46,102 nt of DNA. It comes from Bordetella parapertussis. Lineage in GTDB: Bacteria; Pseudomonadota; Gammaproteobacteria; Burkholderiales; SG8-41. Below the pieces are notes generated by a model. That model had not been told where the DNA came from. It saw only the letters and a list, made by a program, of their open reading frames with translations, and searched no databases. The stretch spans positions 1 through 46,102 of the forward strand of contig CAMBSS010000010.1 in NCBI GenBank assembly GCA_945870465.1, in the 5' to 3' direction. Below, in pieces: positions 33,405 through 42,070 of the stretch; the stretch's first letter is position 1; the number at the start of each line of letters is the position of its first letter. The position numbers were made by a program, and so were the translations under genes.

Positions 33405-35015
33405 ATGCAAAGCACGATGATGGATTTCCCGTTGACGCTGGCGCCCATCCTCGAGCGCGCGGGCAAGCTGTTCGGCGCGTCGGAAATCGTGTCGCGCCTG
33501 CCCGACAAGTCGCTGCATCGCCATCATTACCGCGATTTTCACCGCCGCGCGATTGCACTTGGCGGCGCGCTGCAGGCTGCCGGTCTGCAGAAAGGCGAGC
33601 GCGTCGCGACCCTGATGTGGAACCATTACGCGCATCTCGAGGCGTATTTTGCGATTCCCTGCGCGGGCGGCGTGCTGCACACTCTAAATCTGCGCCTGCA
33701 TGCCGACGACATCGGTTATATCGCCGATCACGCCGGCGACCGCTTCCTGATCGTCGACGACGTGCTGTTGCCGCTTTACGAAAAATTCAGGGACAAGGTC
33801 AAATTCGAGAGGGTGATCGTCGTGCGCCTGAGCGGCCAGCCACTCGCGCCAGGCTTGGAAGATTACGAACAGTTCATAGCCGGCGGCGCGGTGATGCAGG
33901 TCCCGCTGCTCGGCGAAAACGACGCTGCGGGCCTGTGTTACACCTCGGGGACAACCGGCAAACCCAAGGGCGTCGTCTATTCGCATCGCGCGCTGGTGCT
34001 GCATTCGATGGCGTGCGCGATGGGCGACACACTGGGCCTGCGGCAAAGCGATTCGCTGTGCCCGGTGGTGCCGATGTTTCACGTCAACGCGTGGGGCCTG
34101 CCGTTCACCGGCGCGATGGTCGGTTGCAAGCTCGTGCTGCCGGGCCCGCACCTCGACGCGGTAAGCCTGCTCGATTTGTACGAGTCGGAGCACGTCACGT
34201 TCACTGCCGGTGTGCCGACGATCTGGATGGGTATTCTGCAGGCACTGGAAAAAAATCCCGCGCAATGGAAATTGACACCGGGCATGCGGATGGTCGTAGG
34301 GGGTGCTGCGGCGCCGGAGTCCATGATCCGGGCATTCGACCGCTTCAATCTCCACATCCTGCACGCGTGGGGGATGACCGAGACCACGCCGCTCGGTACC
34401 ACTGCATATCTGAAGCATGAACTGCAGACGCGGCCAGAAGATGAGCGTTACGCGTACCGTGGCAAGCAGGGGCTGCCGGCGCCGTTTGTTGAAGTGCGCG
34501 CGATGACCGATAGCGGCAGCGCACCGTGGGACGGCGCTACCATGGGTGAACTGCAGGTGCGCGGGCCGTGGATCGCGGCGAGTTATTACAAACTGGCGGC
34601 CGAGGCGGATAACTGGACGGACGACGGCTGGTTTCGCACCGGAGACGTTGCCACCATAGACGCGGAGGGCTATGTGAAGATCACCGACCGCATCAAGGAC
34701 CTGATCAAATCTGGCGGCGAATGGATCAGTTCGCTCGACCTCGAAAATGCGCTTGCCGGACACCCTGCGGTGCAGGAGGCGGCGGTGATAGCCATCGCGC
34801 ATCCAAAGTGGGACGAGCGGCCGCTGGCGGTAATCGTGCTGAAGCCCGGCCAGTTGGCAAGCGAGCAGGAGCTGCGCGATTATCTGGTGCCGAAGTTCGC
34901 TAAATTCTGGCTGCCGGAAGGTTTTGCCTTCGTCACCGCGATTCCGCGCACGTCGACCGGCAAGATGATGAAAGCCGCGCTGCGCGAGCAATTCCGCGAC
35001 TGGCGCTGGGCGTGA
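33405..35015 (+). CDS. AMP-forming acyl-CoA synthetase (medium/long-chain type)
   Basis: This 536 aa ANL-superfamily enzyme activates a carboxylic acid through an acyl-AMP to the CoA thioester. Motifs: P-loop [11 protein letters not shown] (179-189), [19 protein letters not shown], the hinge TGDVATID with [16 protein letters not shown], and the C-terminal catalytic lysine in TSTGKMMK. The motif pattern resembles AlkK/FadD-type enzymes. GGGAGGGG precedes the chosen ATG. It may supply CoA esters to the VOC and MmgE/PrpD proteins upstream, or it may be general fatty-acid metabolism. Confidence 0.93.
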   Translation: MQSTMMDFPLTLAPILERAGKLFGASEIVSRLPDKSLHRHHYRDFHRRAIALGGALQAAGLQKGERVATLMWNHYAHLEAYFAIPCAGGVLHTLNLRLHADDIGYIADHAGDRFLIVDDVLLPLYEKFRDKVKFERVIVVRLSGQPLAPGLEDYEQFIAGGAVMQVPLLGENDAAGLCYTSGTTGKPKGVVYSHRALVLHSMACAMGDTLGLRQSDSLCPVVPMFHVNAWGLPFTGAMVGCKLVLPGPHLDAVSLLDLYESEHVTFTAGVPTIWMGILQALEKNPAQWKLTPGMRMVVGGAAAPESMIRAFDRFNLHILHAWGMTETTPLGTTAYLKHELQTRPEDERYAYRGKQGLPAPFVEVRAMTDSGSAPWDGATMGELQVRGPWIAASYYKLAAEADNWTDDGWFRTGDVATIDAEGYVKITDRIKDLIKSGGEWISSLDLENALAGHPAVQEAAVIAIAHPKWDERPLAVIVLKPGQLASEQELRDYLVPKFAKFWLPEGFAFVTAIPRTSTGKMMKAALREQFRDWRWA

Positions 35016-35153
35016 AGACCGGGCCGGCGTGACGATGGCCGGGCGGGGCGGCTTGCGCTTTGATTTTCCAGTAAAATCAGCCTTCATGCGTGCAGTCGCA
35101 CATGGGAAGGCATGGGTTGCCGGGTCGGCGTTTGCCGGCCGGGCGCATTAAAC

Positions 35154-36461
35154 ATGGTTGAAATACTGAATTACCGGAACGCGCTGCCGCTGGGCTCGAT
35201 GCTGCTCGAGTACCGGCTCGAGTCCGTGCTCGGCGCGGGCGGCTTCGGCATGACCTACCTTGGCTACGACACGCACCTCGAAATCAAGGTGGCGATCAAG
35301 GAGTATCTGCCGGTCGAACTCGCGGTGCGCGCGCTCGACGGCTGCATAGTGCCCGTCAGCACCGGCACCGAATACAACTACAAGTGGGGTCTCGACCGCT
35401 TTTTGCAGGAAGCGCGCCTGCTCGCCAAGTTCAGCCATCCGAACATCGTCACGGTCAGCCGTTATTTCGAGGCGAACGGCACGGCTTACATGGTGATGAA
35501 CTACGAGTCCGGCGTGTCGCTGAGCCAGCTTCTGAAGCGCATTCCCGAGCCCGACGAAGAGCTGCTGATGCGCATACTCCTGCCGCTGCTCGACGGCTTG
35601 CACGCAGTGCACCAGGCGGGTTTTTTGCATCGGGACATCAAGCCCTCGAATATTTTCATCCGCGATACCGGCGTGCCCGTGCTGCTCGATTTCGGCGCCG
35701 CGCGCCTGGCTGTGGGCGGCACCACCAGAACGATGACGTCCGTCCTGACGCCGGGCTACGCGCCGCTCGAGCAGTATTCGAGCGATGGCAACCAGGGCCC
35801 GTGGACCGATATCTATTCCATGGCCGCGGTGATGTACCGCGCGGTGATCGGCGACAACCCGCCCGACAGCGTAACGCGTCTGAAAGACGACGCGGTGATG
35901 TCGTCCCTGATTGAGGCGCGCAATCGTTTCACGACCGGCTTCCTGCACGGCGTCAATCGCGGCCTGGAAGTCGACGAAAAGACGCGCCCGCAGTCGGTGC
36001 CTGAATGGAAGGCGATGTTTACCGGCGAAGCTTACGTGGCGCCGCCGCCGTCGCCGGTCGCCTATGCCGTGGCGTCCACCAAAGGCGAATCGGCCGCCGA
36101 CCCGCCCACGCAACGCGCCGCCAAAACGCTGCTGCTCGAGCGCTCGCTCACGCCCGCGGCGCGCCCGGGGATGACGCAACTGACCTGGATGGCCGCCGGT
36201 GCCCTGGTGCTCTTCCTCGCGATGGGTGGGCAGCAGGTGTACGAACGACTCTCCGGCAACGAGTCGGCGCGTGCGCTGCAGCCTCCCGAGAAGCCCGGCA
36301 AACTGACGCCGCGCGAGTTTTACGTGCTCGACCGCGATCGCAGTGGTTATCTCACGCCGGATGAAGTCAAGGGCGACGCGGTGCTGGAGCAGAATTTCAA
36401 GAAGATCGACAAGAACCGCGACGGCAAGGTGTCGCTGGATGAGTTCACCGACTTTTCGTAG
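35154..36461 (+). CDS. Membrane-anchored Ser/Thr kinase with two C-terminal EF-hands
   Basis: This 435 aa protein has an N-terminal Hanks-type kinase domain (about 20-290): G-loop GAGGFG (27-32), Lys49 in VAIKEY, HRDIKPSN (159-166) and DFGAA (179-183), so it should be active. A proline/alanine-rich juxtamembrane linker and a single membrane helix (about 343-360) follow. The C-terminal tail, predicted to be periplasmic, carries two canonical calcium loops at 393-404 and 419-430. The ATG at 35154 is chosen because it places the kinase start normally; an ATG at 35112 is in frame. The TAG stop is the first triplet of a repeat element. The likely role is calcium-responsive phosphorylation; targets unknown. 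Confidence 0.92.
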   Translation: MVEILNYRNALPLGSMLLEYRLESVLGAGGFGMTYLGYDTHLEIKVAIKEYLPVELAVRALDGCIVPVSTGTEYNYKWGLDRFLQEARLLAKFSHPNIVTVSRYFEANGTAYMVMNYESGVSLSQLLKRIPEPDEELLMRILLPLLDGLHAVHQAGFLHRDIKPSNIFIRDTGVPVLLDFGAARLAVGGTTRTMTSVLTPGYAPLEQYSSDGNQGPWTDIYSMAAVMYRAVIGDNPPDSVTRLKDDAVMSSLIEARNRFTTGFLHGVNRGLEVDEKTRPQSVPEWKAMFTGEAYVAPPPSPVAYAVASTKGESAADPPTQRAAKTLLLERSLTPAARPGMTQLTWMAAGALVLFLAMGGQQVYERLSGNESARALQPPEKPGKLTPREFYVLDRDRSGYLTPDEVKGDAVLEQNFKKIDKNRDGKVSLDEFTDFS

Positions 36462-36651
36462 AACTCATTTCAAAAATACAAAACCGACAAGCAACCGCCG
36501 ATAAATTGTTTTCAATACCCCCTTGAGGGGTACGCCGATTGACGCCGATATAATTCCAGACCTTTGCTCGAATCAAGGTCAAGCCCCTTGATCTTATCTG
36601 CGTTCATCCGCGTTCATCGGCGGTTCCCAATTGTTTTTGAGACCGCTTCTC
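36459..36651. repeat. MITE-like palindromic element, copy 2 (193 bp)
   Basis: This is the second copy of the element at 26596. It begins with the same TAGAACTCATTT, shares the CCGACAAGCAACCGCCGAT arm and the inverse GCGTTCATCGGCGGTT arm, and ends GCTTCTC. It has an extra 27-28 bases after the first CCGCCGAT unit, containing TACCCC-CTTGA-GGGGTA, a small hairpin. The first TAG is the kinase stop codon. Confidence 0.8.
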
Positions 36652-36668
36652 GTTAACTGACCTGCCGC

Positions 36669-37580
36669 TCAGTCGGGTGCCAGCAGAAAATCCTTTATCA
36701 CCTTGATCTGGTCTTCCGCCATCAGCATGGGCGCGTGGCCGATGCCGGCAAATTCAACCAGCCGCGCGCGCGGCCCGCGTTTTTGCATTTCCTCGGCGGT
36801 TTCCTTCAGCAGCAGATCGGATTCGGCGCCGCGTATCGCAAGCGTCGGACAGGTGATGGTGTCCCAGAAACTCCACAGGTCGATATTTTGCGCCGCCCCC
36901 TTGCGAAAAGGTGCCGCGATGTCGGGGTCGTAGCACATGCCCCAACTGCCGTCGGAGTGCTCCTTGGCGCCGTGCAGGGTCATGTGATGCCATTGCGCAT
37001 CGGTCAGCGGGCCGAACGGGACGGAGACCGCGCGCACATAGGCTTCGAGTTCCTTGAAAGTCTTGAAGCGCGGGTCTTTGCCGACGTAAGTCGCGATGCG
37101 CTCGAGCGAGGCCTTGGGAATCAGCGGCCCGACGTCGTTGACCACCAGTTTGCGGATCGGCGAATTGGGGCGCGACGCGAGCAACATGCCGAGCATGCCG
37201 CCCATCGACGTGCCGACCCAGTAGAGCGAGCGCTCGCCGTAGCGCCTGGTCAGGAAGTTCGACAGTTTGCCCAGCCAGCCGCCCGCCGCGGGCCATGCCG
37301 TTACGCGCGCGATCAACGCGTTCATGTCGGCCATGTATTGCGGATAGCTGTAATCGTCCTTGTTATACAGCCAGTCGCTGCCGCCGCGCCCGGCGACGTC
37401 AGGGCACACCACGCGGCATTCCGCGGCCAGTTCCTGCGCCAGAAAATCAAAATCGCGGCAGTTGCGCGTCAGGCCGTGCACGCAGATGACGACGCGCTGG
37501 CTGGCGGGATCGCCCCAGTCGGTATAAAAAATCTTGTGAAAACCCTGGGTGCTGAGGCCCAGCAGGTGGTCGGTTCGCAT
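36669..37580 (-). CDS. Alpha/beta-fold hydrolase
   Basis: This 303 aa cytosolic hydrolase has the oxyanion motif VHGLTRN, nucleophile Ser125 in GTSMGG, acid Asp255 in GAESDLL and His282 in GIGHAPML, so the triad is complete. The SDWLYNKDDY segment after the second strand resembles esterases and C-C hydrolases acting on small esters or ring-cleavage products. The gene is convergent with the kinase, with the repeat element between them. No specific substrate can be given. Confidence 0.9.
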   Translation of the reverse strand: MRTDHLLGLSTQGFHKIFYTDWGDPASQRVVICVHGLTRNCRDFDFLAQELAAECRVVCPDVAGRGGSDWLYNKDDYSYPQYMADMNALIARVTAWPAAGGWLGKLSNFLTRRYGERSLYWVGTSMGGMLGMLLASRPNSPIRKLVVNDVGPLIPKASLERIATYVGKDPRFKTFKELEAYVRAVSVPFGPLTDAQWHHMTLHGAKEHSDGSWGMCYDPDIAAPFRKGAAQNIDLWSFWDTITCPTLAIRGAESDLLLKETAEEMQKRGPRARLVEFAGIGHAPMLMAEDQIKVIKDFLLAPD

Positions 37581-37660
37581 GGCGGCGCCTAGTGTTGGTT
37601 TACGAGCGGCTAGTGTAGAGATTTGTGCGCAAACATTCTACTCCGGGCGGGATCGCGTGC

Positions 37661-38548
37661 TTACAGCAACGCAAACGTACCGCCGCCGGCGCCGACAAAT
37701 ACCGCCGCGTGCGCCCACGCCCACAGCAGGTAGTTGAGCCGCAGTTTCGCCGGCAGATAGTTGGAGATCAGAAACAGGCGGCCATCGGCGGGCGCGCGCA
37801 AGACGTGGGTGCCGTCCTGCATGCGGATTTCGCGGTGCTGCGCTTCGACTTCGCGTATGGCCTGGCGCCGCGCTAGCTCCCATTCCTTGAGATCCAGCGC
37901 GCCATCCTGGTTCAGATCGAAGCGCTTGAGCAGTTCGGGCTGTTTTTTTTTCCATGCTGCCAGCAGTGACCCCACGTCGGCATCGAGATTGAGATCGCTG
38001 TTGGCGCCGCCGACCGTGACAAAATCGCCGAGCGCATAGACGAGTTCGCGTGGCAGTAACAGCCATTCGGTGTAGCGATAATTGCCCTTGGTCCAGGTCT
38101 CCTTGCGCGAGCACAGGACTTCGGCATTCTCGGGATCGATCACGCAGCTTCCCGTGGCGTCCTTGACGACAAAAGGCTCGTCGCTGACGCCTGAATCCTC
38201 CAGCGACCACTTGTCGTCGGACGATTTTTCGTAAACCTCGTACTGAAACCACACGCAGGGCAGCAGGGAATATTTGGAGAGCAGCGGGGTGCCGCCCGGG
38301 AGTTCGGCGCGCCCGGAAATTTCAACGTAACCTTGCGCCGCGGTGGCGATGTTGGAGAGCGGAGTGTCTTCTACGTGACGCAGGCGCCGGTAATTGCCGA
38401 CCCATGCCGCGAAGCTGACGAGCGACATGGCGCCCAGCGCAAACGGCCACACCGCCGCCGATTCGGCCTGGGCGGCGGCCGCCAGTATGAATACGTGAAC
38501 GCCACCCGTCAGCCAGTTGAACGAATGGAGGCGCAGCCTGACGCCCAT
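37661..38548 (-). CDS. GIDE/MUL1-like membrane protein with one EF-hand
   Basis: This 295 aa protein has two N-terminal hydrophobic segments (about 14-30 and 33-50), a beta-rich domain with YVEISGRAE, SKYSLLPCVWFQYEVYE and VKDATGSCVIDPENAEV resembling the GIDE/BAM domain of mitochondrial MUL1 and its bacterial relatives, a canonical EF-hand loop at 211-222 (DLNQDGALDLKE), and a last hydrophobic segment at 272-293. There is no RING finger. It follows lemA by eight bases on the same strand. LemA-GIDE pairing is familiar to me from other bacteria, and the EF-hand inserted here is unusual. Function is unknown, presumably envelope-related. Confidence 0.8.
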   Translation of the reverse strand: MGVRLRLHSFNWLTGGVHVFILAAAAQAESAAVWPFALGAMSLVSFAAWVGNYRRLRHVEDTPLSNIATAAQGYVEISGRAELPGGTPLLSKYSLLPCVWFQYEVYEKSSDDKWSLEDSGVSDEPFVVKDATGSCVIDPENAEVLCSRKETWTKGNYRYTEWLLLPRELVYALGDFVTVGGANSDLNLDADVGSLLAAWKKKQPELLKRFDLNQDGALDLKEWELARRQAIREVEAQHREIRMQDGTHVLRAPADGRLFLISNYLPAKLRLNYLLWAWAHAAVFVGAGGGTFALL

Positions 38549-38556
38549 GGCCGGCG

Positions 38557-39129
38557 CTATTTAAACAAGTCCTTGACGTCGACGTCGGTTTTTTCCGCGG
38601 CATCGAATTCCAGCAATTGCGCCTGCTTGAAATTGAACATGCCGGCGACGATGGCGTCGGGAAACTGCTCGACGCGCACGTTGTTGATGTTGGCGGATTC
38701 GTTGTAGAACTCGCGGCGGTCTGCAATCGCGTTCTCGAGCCCGGTAATGCGGCTTTGCAGTTGCAAAAACGTCTGGTTGGTCTTGAGGTCGGGATATTGC
38801 TCGGCCAGCGCGAACAGGCTGCCGACGCTGGTACGCAGTCCTGCTTCGGCGGTGCCCAGCGCACGCAGGTCCTGGGATTCGCGCGCGGAGAAAACCTTGG
38901 CGCGCGCTTCGATCACTTTCTGCAGCGTGTCCTGCTCGAACTTCATGTACTGCTTGCAGGTCTCGACCAGCTTGGGCAGTTCGTCGTGGCGCTGCTTCAG
39001 CAGCACGTCGATGTTCGCCCACGCTTTGGATACGTTGTGCTTTACCTGGACCAGATTGTTGTAAATCATCACCAGGTAAACCAGCGCCAGGACTGCCACC
39101 CCCAGTATTACGAACGCAACGACGCCCAT
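38557..39129 (-). CDS. lemA: LemA family membrane protein
   Basis: This 190 aa protein has an N-terminal membrane anchor (VVAFVILGVAVLALVYLVMI) and the LemA helical domain with the characteristic YNNLVQVKHNVSKAWANIDV beginning and FNFKQAQLLEF end. LemA proteins form long four-helix bundles outside the membrane; their roles are poorly known. The ATG at 39129 is chosen because GGGGAGG lies seven bases upstream; a start eight codons earlier is less likely. It is co-transcribed with the GIDE-like gene. Confidence 0.93.
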   Translation of the reverse strand: MGVVAFVILGVAVLALVYLVMIYNNLVQVKHNVSKAWANIDVLLKQRHDELPKLVETCKQYMKFEQDTLQKVIEARAKVFSARESQDLRALGTAEAGLRTSVGSLFALAEQYPDLKTNQTFLQLQSRITGLENAIADRREFYNESANINNVRVEQFPDAIVAGMFNFKQAQLLEFDAAEKTDVDVKDLFK

Positions 39130-39159
39130 GTGAAACCTCCCCGGTTTATGCAACGCGGA

Positions 39160-39215
39160 TTAAGAGTGCCTGACATAATGAAACACACGCGTCTCATTAT
39201 GTTATGCACTCTAAG
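39160..39215. promoter_or_regulatory. Long imperfect palindrome upstream of lemA
   Basis: Left arm 39160-39181 and right arm 39194-39215 match at 18 of 22 positions as inverse complements; the inner nine (ACATAATGA/TCATTATGT) are perfect. A 12-base centre (AACACACGCGTC) separates them. It stands about 30 bases before the lemA start and could be an operator or a recombination-type site. Confidence 0.5.
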
Positions 39216-39248
39216 TATAGCACCGGCATGGGTGACGTTTTTGGGCGC

Positions 39249-40778
39249 TTACCACGTGTACTGCACGCTGTAACGCGCGGTGACTTCGGCGCCGGCGGCG
39301 ATTTTTACCGGGAACTGGATGGTGCGCGCATCCACCTTTTCGAAAGCGTGGGTTTGCGCCGTGACCTGCCAGTTGACCCAGCGGTAGAGGTTTTCCTTCA
39401 CCATGACGGTGACCGCTTCTTTTTTCTGGTTGCGCAGCTTGACCTCGATTTCCTCATTCATCGTTTTACGCGTGGTGTCGACCTTGAAATCGAGCTGGCG
39501 GCGCTCGCCGACGACATCGAACGCCGAGCCGAGCTTGATCAGTACGTTTTCGTTTTTCGGCGTGTGGTCGATGACGTTCTCGCCGATGAATTCCAGCGTC
39601 TTGTCGGCGCTGTCCAATTTGCTGACGCGGATGCGGCCGGACGGCAGCGGCATGCCCATGTTGTGTTCAGTCGCATTCTTGAAGCCGAGATAGACGTCGA
39701 CTTTCTTGTTGCTTTGCGCGCCGTAATTGCGATCGGTCTGCGGGCTTGCGCCATATCCGTAGTAGCCCGGCACAGCACCATAGTAAACGAGCGTTTTTTC
39801 GCATGGCACATTGCGCGCGGCAGGAAACAACTCGATCTGCTTGGTGGAGTTGTCGGGCAGCGTCGTCGGGCGGCCCAGCGTGTAGAGGTGGTACTCGAAG
39901 AACGATTTTTCCGCGAAGCCGCTGTCTTTTTCATCGCGGACCATTGATTTCGCCATCGCCAGTCTGCCATCCGCGCGGCCAGGCGATTGCGTGCGCTGCA
40001 CGTCGCCGGCCACGAGCTTCAGTTTTGCTTCGGGATAACTGGCCCCCGATTGGTTGATGATGCTCACCCAGGCGCCGATATCGAGTTTGCACGCGTTGGC
40101 GTTGCTGCCATCCGCGTAAGTCACGTTGTAGTCCGTCCACCAGGTGAGGCCGGTGGTTTGGTACGACACCCGCGTGCGGTGGTTGCCCGCTTGTTTTGCG
40201 TTGAGGTCCCAGACCAGCGTCGGCCGCGTGATGAGTCCGCCCGGCAGGCTGGGCAGGGTGATGCCGGCATTGTGCGGGAGCAGTTGAAGGGTGCCGTCGT
40301 CACGCTTCAGGATCAAGCCGCCGGCAGTCGAGAGCAACGTGCCGGTGAACGACTCGACCGCCGTGCCGCGCACCTGATCGACTTTAATGGTCTGGTCCAC
40401 GTACTTTTGCAGCAGCTTGTCCTGGTTGACCAGATCGAACTGGAAATTCTGCTCGACCACGCTGGTGCCCGCGGCATCGGTGAGCGATTCGAACATCACG
40501 GTGGTCGGGTCGATAAAAGCGGCGACGTCGGCGAAGCGCACGCTGTTGCGCCCGCGCGTGAGATTGATGTCGCGTTGCTGGCGCACGACCGCGTAACCCG
40601 GTATGGCCTGGCCACGCCCGCCATTGCGAAAGACCTCGGGCGAAATCGCGCCGGGCTGTGCAGTGCTGTAGATGGTGAGCGCGTTGCCGCCGGTTTCCGC
40701 TTCGCTGGCCGCCTGGGGGATGCCCATGGCGAACGCCGTGGCGAGCGAGCACAGGCCCAATTGGGTGGATTTTTTCAT
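39249..40778 (-). CDS. DUF4139 domain-containing exported protein
   Basis: This 509 aa protein has a signal peptide (KKSTQLGLCSLATAFAMGIPQAAS) and a long beta-rich body typical of DUF4139 proteins: LTIYSTAQPGAISPEVF, the middle LVWDLNAKQAG and YQTTGLTWWTDY segments, and the C-terminal LRNQKKEAVTVMVKE and YSVQYTW. The family is exported and of unknown function. No catalytic motif was recognised. It lies upstream of lemA on the same strand but has a 120-base gap with a palindrome, so separate expression is likely. Confidence 0.88.
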   Translation of the reverse strand: MKKSTQLGLCSLATAFAMGIPQAASEAETGGNALTIYSTAQPGAISPEVFRNGGRGQAIPGYAVVRQQRDINLTRGRNSVRFADVAAFIDPTTVMFESLTDAAGTSVVEQNFQFDLVNQDKLLQKYVDQTIKVDQVRGTAVESFTGTLLSTAGGLILKRDDGTLQLLPHNAGITLPSLPGGLITRPTLVWDLNAKQAGNHRTRVSYQTTGLTWWTDYNVTYADGSNANACKLDIGAWVSIINQSGASYPEAKLKLVAGDVQRTQSPGRADGRLAMAKSMVRDEKDSGFAEKSFFEYHLYTLGRPTTLPDNSTKQIELFPAARNVPCEKTLVYYGAVPGYYGYGASPQTDRNYGAQSNKKVDVYLGFKNATEHNMGMPLPSGRIRVSKLDSADKTLEFIGENVIDHTPKNENVLIKLGSAFDVVGERRQLDFKVDTTRKTMNEEIEVKLRNQKKEAVTVMVKENLYRWVNWQVTAQTHAFEKVDARTIQFPVKIAAGAEVTARYSVQYTW

Positions 40779-40935
40779 TGGATGTGTCCGTAAAATTGAA
40801 CAAATGGCTGGTTTGCGACTGGTGGTTTAAACGGCGCGGCGACGCGGAAGGGGTTAAGCGCGTGCGCGCAGAAACGGGGCGTTGCGCGCAAAAGCGGGTG
40901 GTGGCGGTGCATGCGCCCGACCATGCAGGTAATTC

Positions 40936-40962
40936 TTGATTTAAACGGTAAAAATCTATAAC
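40936..40962 (+). promoter_or_regulatory. Candidate promoter for the yqjD-like operon
   Basis: TTGATT (40936-40941) and TATAAC (40957-40962) with a 15-base spacer stand in the AT-rich end of the 258-base divergent gap, 75 bases before the DUF883 gene. The spacing is short, so this is tentative. The remainder of the gap shows a repeated TTTAAACGG (near 40826 and 40940) and nothing else. Confidence 0.3.
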
Positions 40963-41036
40963 CTTATCAACCCCATGCCGGTGTTTTAACGTAATAGCGG
41001 CCGGCCTCTTAACTTCAACTGTGAACAGAGGTAACG

Positions 41037-41348
41037 ATGAGCGCCGAAGCAAATGTTTCCAAGGAAAAACTGGTTCAGGATTTCCGCACGGTGGTCGCGG
41101 ATGCCGAAGAACTGCTCAAAGCAACCGCCAGCCAGGCCGGCGAGAAAGTCGCCGTAGCTCGCGAGCGCATTCAGGACAGCCTGCATCAGGCCAAAGTCAA
41201 ACTGGCTGAAGCCGAGGACGTGATCGTCCAGCGCAGCAAGCAGGCGGCGCGCGCGACCGACGATTATGTGCGTGAAAATCCGTGGCAGGCAGTGGGCGCC
41301 GCGGCTGGAGTCGGGCTGTTGATCGGATTGCTGATCGGCCGCCGCTAG
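41037..41348 (+). CDS. DUF883 (ElaB/YqjD-like) membrane-anchored protein
   Basis: This 103 aa protein is helical, with a long amphipathic region (VVADAEELLKATASQAG through QAARATDDYVRENPW) and a C-terminal glycine-rich membrane helix ending IGLLIGRR. In Escherichia coli relatives (YqjD, ElaB) are tail-anchored and some bind ribosomes in stationary phase. The YVRENPWQAVG motif is typical. It begins a row of four closely spaced genes resembling yqjD-yqjE-yqjK. Confidence 0.9.
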   Translation: MSAEANVSKEKLVQDFRTVVADAEELLKATASQAGEKVAVARERIQDSLHQAKVKLAEAEDVIVQRSKQAARATDDYVRENPWQAVGAAAGVGLLIGLLIGRR

Positions 41349-41352
41349 TCTC

Positions 41353-41751
41353 ATGGCCGGCGCAGATTCCCCCGCCGGTGCCGCCCGCATGGGCGGGTTG
41401 TTGAGTTCCATCAAAAAGCTGCTCGCCACGCTCGTGGCGATAGCGCAGACTCGCCTCGAGTTGCTGGCGAACGAACTGCATGCTGAGCGCCAGCGCATCG
41501 CCCAGATGCTGATGCTGGGCGTTGCAGCGGTTTTTTTTCTCGCTTTCGGCTTCTTGCTGCTGACGTTTCTGGTGATCGCCATGTTCTGGGACAGCAACCG
41601 TTTCTTTGCGATCGGCGGTTTCGCGGTGCTGTATCTGGCGGTCGGCGCCGCACTTGCCGCAGCGGCGCGCGGGCGTGCCGCGGCCGGCACGCGTTTGTTT
41701 GAGGCGAGTCTCGGCGAACTGAAGAAAGACCGCGACAGATTGTCAGTGTGA
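41353..41751 (+). CDS. YqjE/holin-superfamily small membrane protein
   Basis: This 132 aa protein has the YqjE pattern: an N-terminal amphipathic helix (LLSSIKKLLATLVAIAQTRLELL), an ELHAERQRI motif, and two membrane helices (about 54-77 and 86-105). Databases often label this family phage holin superfamily III, but here the neighbours show it is chromosomal. It starts five bases after the DUF883 gene and its TGA overlaps the next GTG. Confidence 0.88.
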   Translation: MAGADSPAGAARMGGLLSSIKKLLATLVAIAQTRLELLANELHAERQRIAQMLMLGVAAVFFLAFGFLLLTFLVIAMFWDSNRFFAIGGFAVLYLAVGAALAAAARGRAAAGTRLFEASLGELKKDRDRLSV

Positions 41752-42050
41752 AGCGCGGCGATTCAATCATCGAAAATCTGCTTCAGCGCGAGAGACTGCT
41801 CGCGCAATGCTCCGCCCAGCGCGACGAACTCGCGGCGCTGACGCAGCGGCTTGACGGGCCGATCAAAGTCGCCGACCGCGGCATCGCCGGTGTGCAGTAT
41901 CTGCGCGAACATCCGCTGCTGCTCGGCGCGCTGGTCGCGGTGGGGACGGTAACGCAGCGGCGCGGACTGTGGAAGTGGGCGCAGCGCGGTTTCGTGGCGT
42001 GGCGCACCTATCGCGCGTTCGCCAAATCCGCTGGCAAGTCCTTTTTCTAG
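41748..42050 (+). CDS. YqjK-like protein
   Basis: This 100 aa protein begins with a charged coiled-coil-like segment (ERLLAQCSAQRDELAALTQRL) and has a weak hydrophobic segment (HPLLLGALVAVGTV) followed by a basic end. Order and size match YqjK, which follows YqjE in enterobacteria. GTG start overlaps the yqjE-like stop (GTGA). Function unknown. Confidence 0.75.
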   Translation: MKRGDSIIENLLQRERLLAQCSAQRDELAALTQRLDGPIKVADRGIAGVQYLREHPLLLGALVAVGTVTQRRGLWKWAQRGFVAWRTYRAFAKSAGKSFF

Positions 42051-42070
42051 GCGTCCGCGAGCAGAACCGC

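Noticed and set aside
33684..35087. Open frame of 467 codons antisense to the acyl-CoA synthetase
   Set aside because: The sense strand encodes a complete AMP-binding enzyme; the antisense protein has no motif and skewed composition.
39160..39215. Chromosomal dif site
   Set aside because: The arms point the same way with a 12-base centre; dif has 11-base arms around a 6-base centre, and the match to the consensus is only partial.
41353..41751. Phage holin indicating a prophage
   Set aside because: Neighbours match the chromosomal yqjD-yqjE-yqjK order; no phage structural, lysis or integrase genes are present.
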